The notes below the pieces were generated by a model that was not told where the DNA came from, did no database searches, and worked only from the letters and a program-made list of their open reading frames with translations. A stretch of 64,000 nt of DNA from Phytophthora colocasiae. Lineage: Eukaryota > Oomycota > Peronosporomycetes > Peronosporales > Peronosporaceae. Each line of letters begins with the position of its first letter. Position 1 is the first letter of the stretch. Shown here piece by piece: positions 63,918 through 64,000 of this stretch. The stretch lies in assembly GCA_018806915.1 (NCBI GenBank), contig JAGKQI010000050.1, positions 310,001 to 374,000 of the forward strand. The letters run 5' to 3'. The position numbers were made by a program, and so were the translations under genes.

Positions 63918-64000
63918 CTGAATCTGTTACTGTGATAACATCAGTTGGCATTAGCACTTTCCCAAATGTGCACTTCGCGGTTCATCTGCGAGCTCCGCTG

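Larger units (their letters stand above)
60974..64000 (+). repeat. tRNA-Ala array, last segment (continues beyond the window)
   Basis: Six tRNA genes. The 61210-62700 part has many small indels (for example TTTAACAAATG, a shortened CTTTCTTTCTTTTC tract, CTTGGCGAGTC), the rest is like the main segment. Confidence 0.9.

Noticed and set aside
20896..64000. Many plus-strand frames of 100-377 codons with cysteine-rich repeats (VCCWF, AGFVC types) over the array
   Set aside because: They translate the tRNA gene, spacer and GT minisatellite; the same peptide (AQMVERSLSMREVQG) is the tRNA itself read as protein, and similar-length frames occur in several phases at once.
21298..64000. tRNA copies as a tRNA-derived SINE family
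   Set aside because: The copies are in strict tandem, one orientation, with no A-rich tails or target duplications, and the full cloverleaf is kept.

Overview
The window looks like an oomycete nuclear genome, most likely Phytophthora or a close relative. Two intron-poor host genes lie at the left edge: a Rab GTPase with one 74-bp intron and a mitochondrial ATP synthase OSCP gene with an oomycete-style initiator motif. Everything to the right is transposon-rich DNA. The genus is an inference from gene style and transposon types; no species marker is present.

Layout. 1-1.9 kb: the two host genes. 2.3-12.2 kb: degraded DNA transposons, namely a Tc1/mariner element with 232-bp inverted repeats carrying a nested PIF/Harbinger element, a Tigger/pogo relic, a second Harbinger relic, a hAT transposase relic and a BED zinc finger relic. 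12.25-20.9 kb: a LINE (ORF1 with a CCHC knuckle and an OTU-like cysteine protease module; ORF2 with AP endonuclease, reverse transcriptase and RNase H), broken by frameshifts and cut off at its 3' end.

20.9-64 kb: a tandem array of tRNA-Ala(AGC) genes, 29 copies, all on the plus strand. Most sit 504-576 bp apart and are separated by a conserved spacer and a GT-rich minisatellite. Five copies of the same truncated Ty3/Gypsy element (gypsy-1: 5' LTR, gag, part of protease, minus strand) are embedded with identical breakpoints, so the deleted retroelement was amplified with the array. Two of these copies contain a second, full-length Ty3/Gypsy chromovirus (gypsy-2, about 7.9 kb, 412-bp LTRs, 5-bp target duplication AAGAG) at the same base. 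One of those two blocks also has a 1.28-kb Tc1/mariner element with perfect 254-bp inverted repeats in its gypsy-1 LTR.

Relative history read from the nesting: tRNA array; gypsy-1 insertion and loss of its 3' half; amplification of the block; gypsy-2 insertion; duplication of the gypsy-2-bearing block; Tc1 insertion in one copy. The features most worth following up are the tRNA array itself, a textbook -1 frameshift signal between gypsy-1 gag and protease, a long antisense ORF in gypsy-2, and the protease module in the LINE ORF1.
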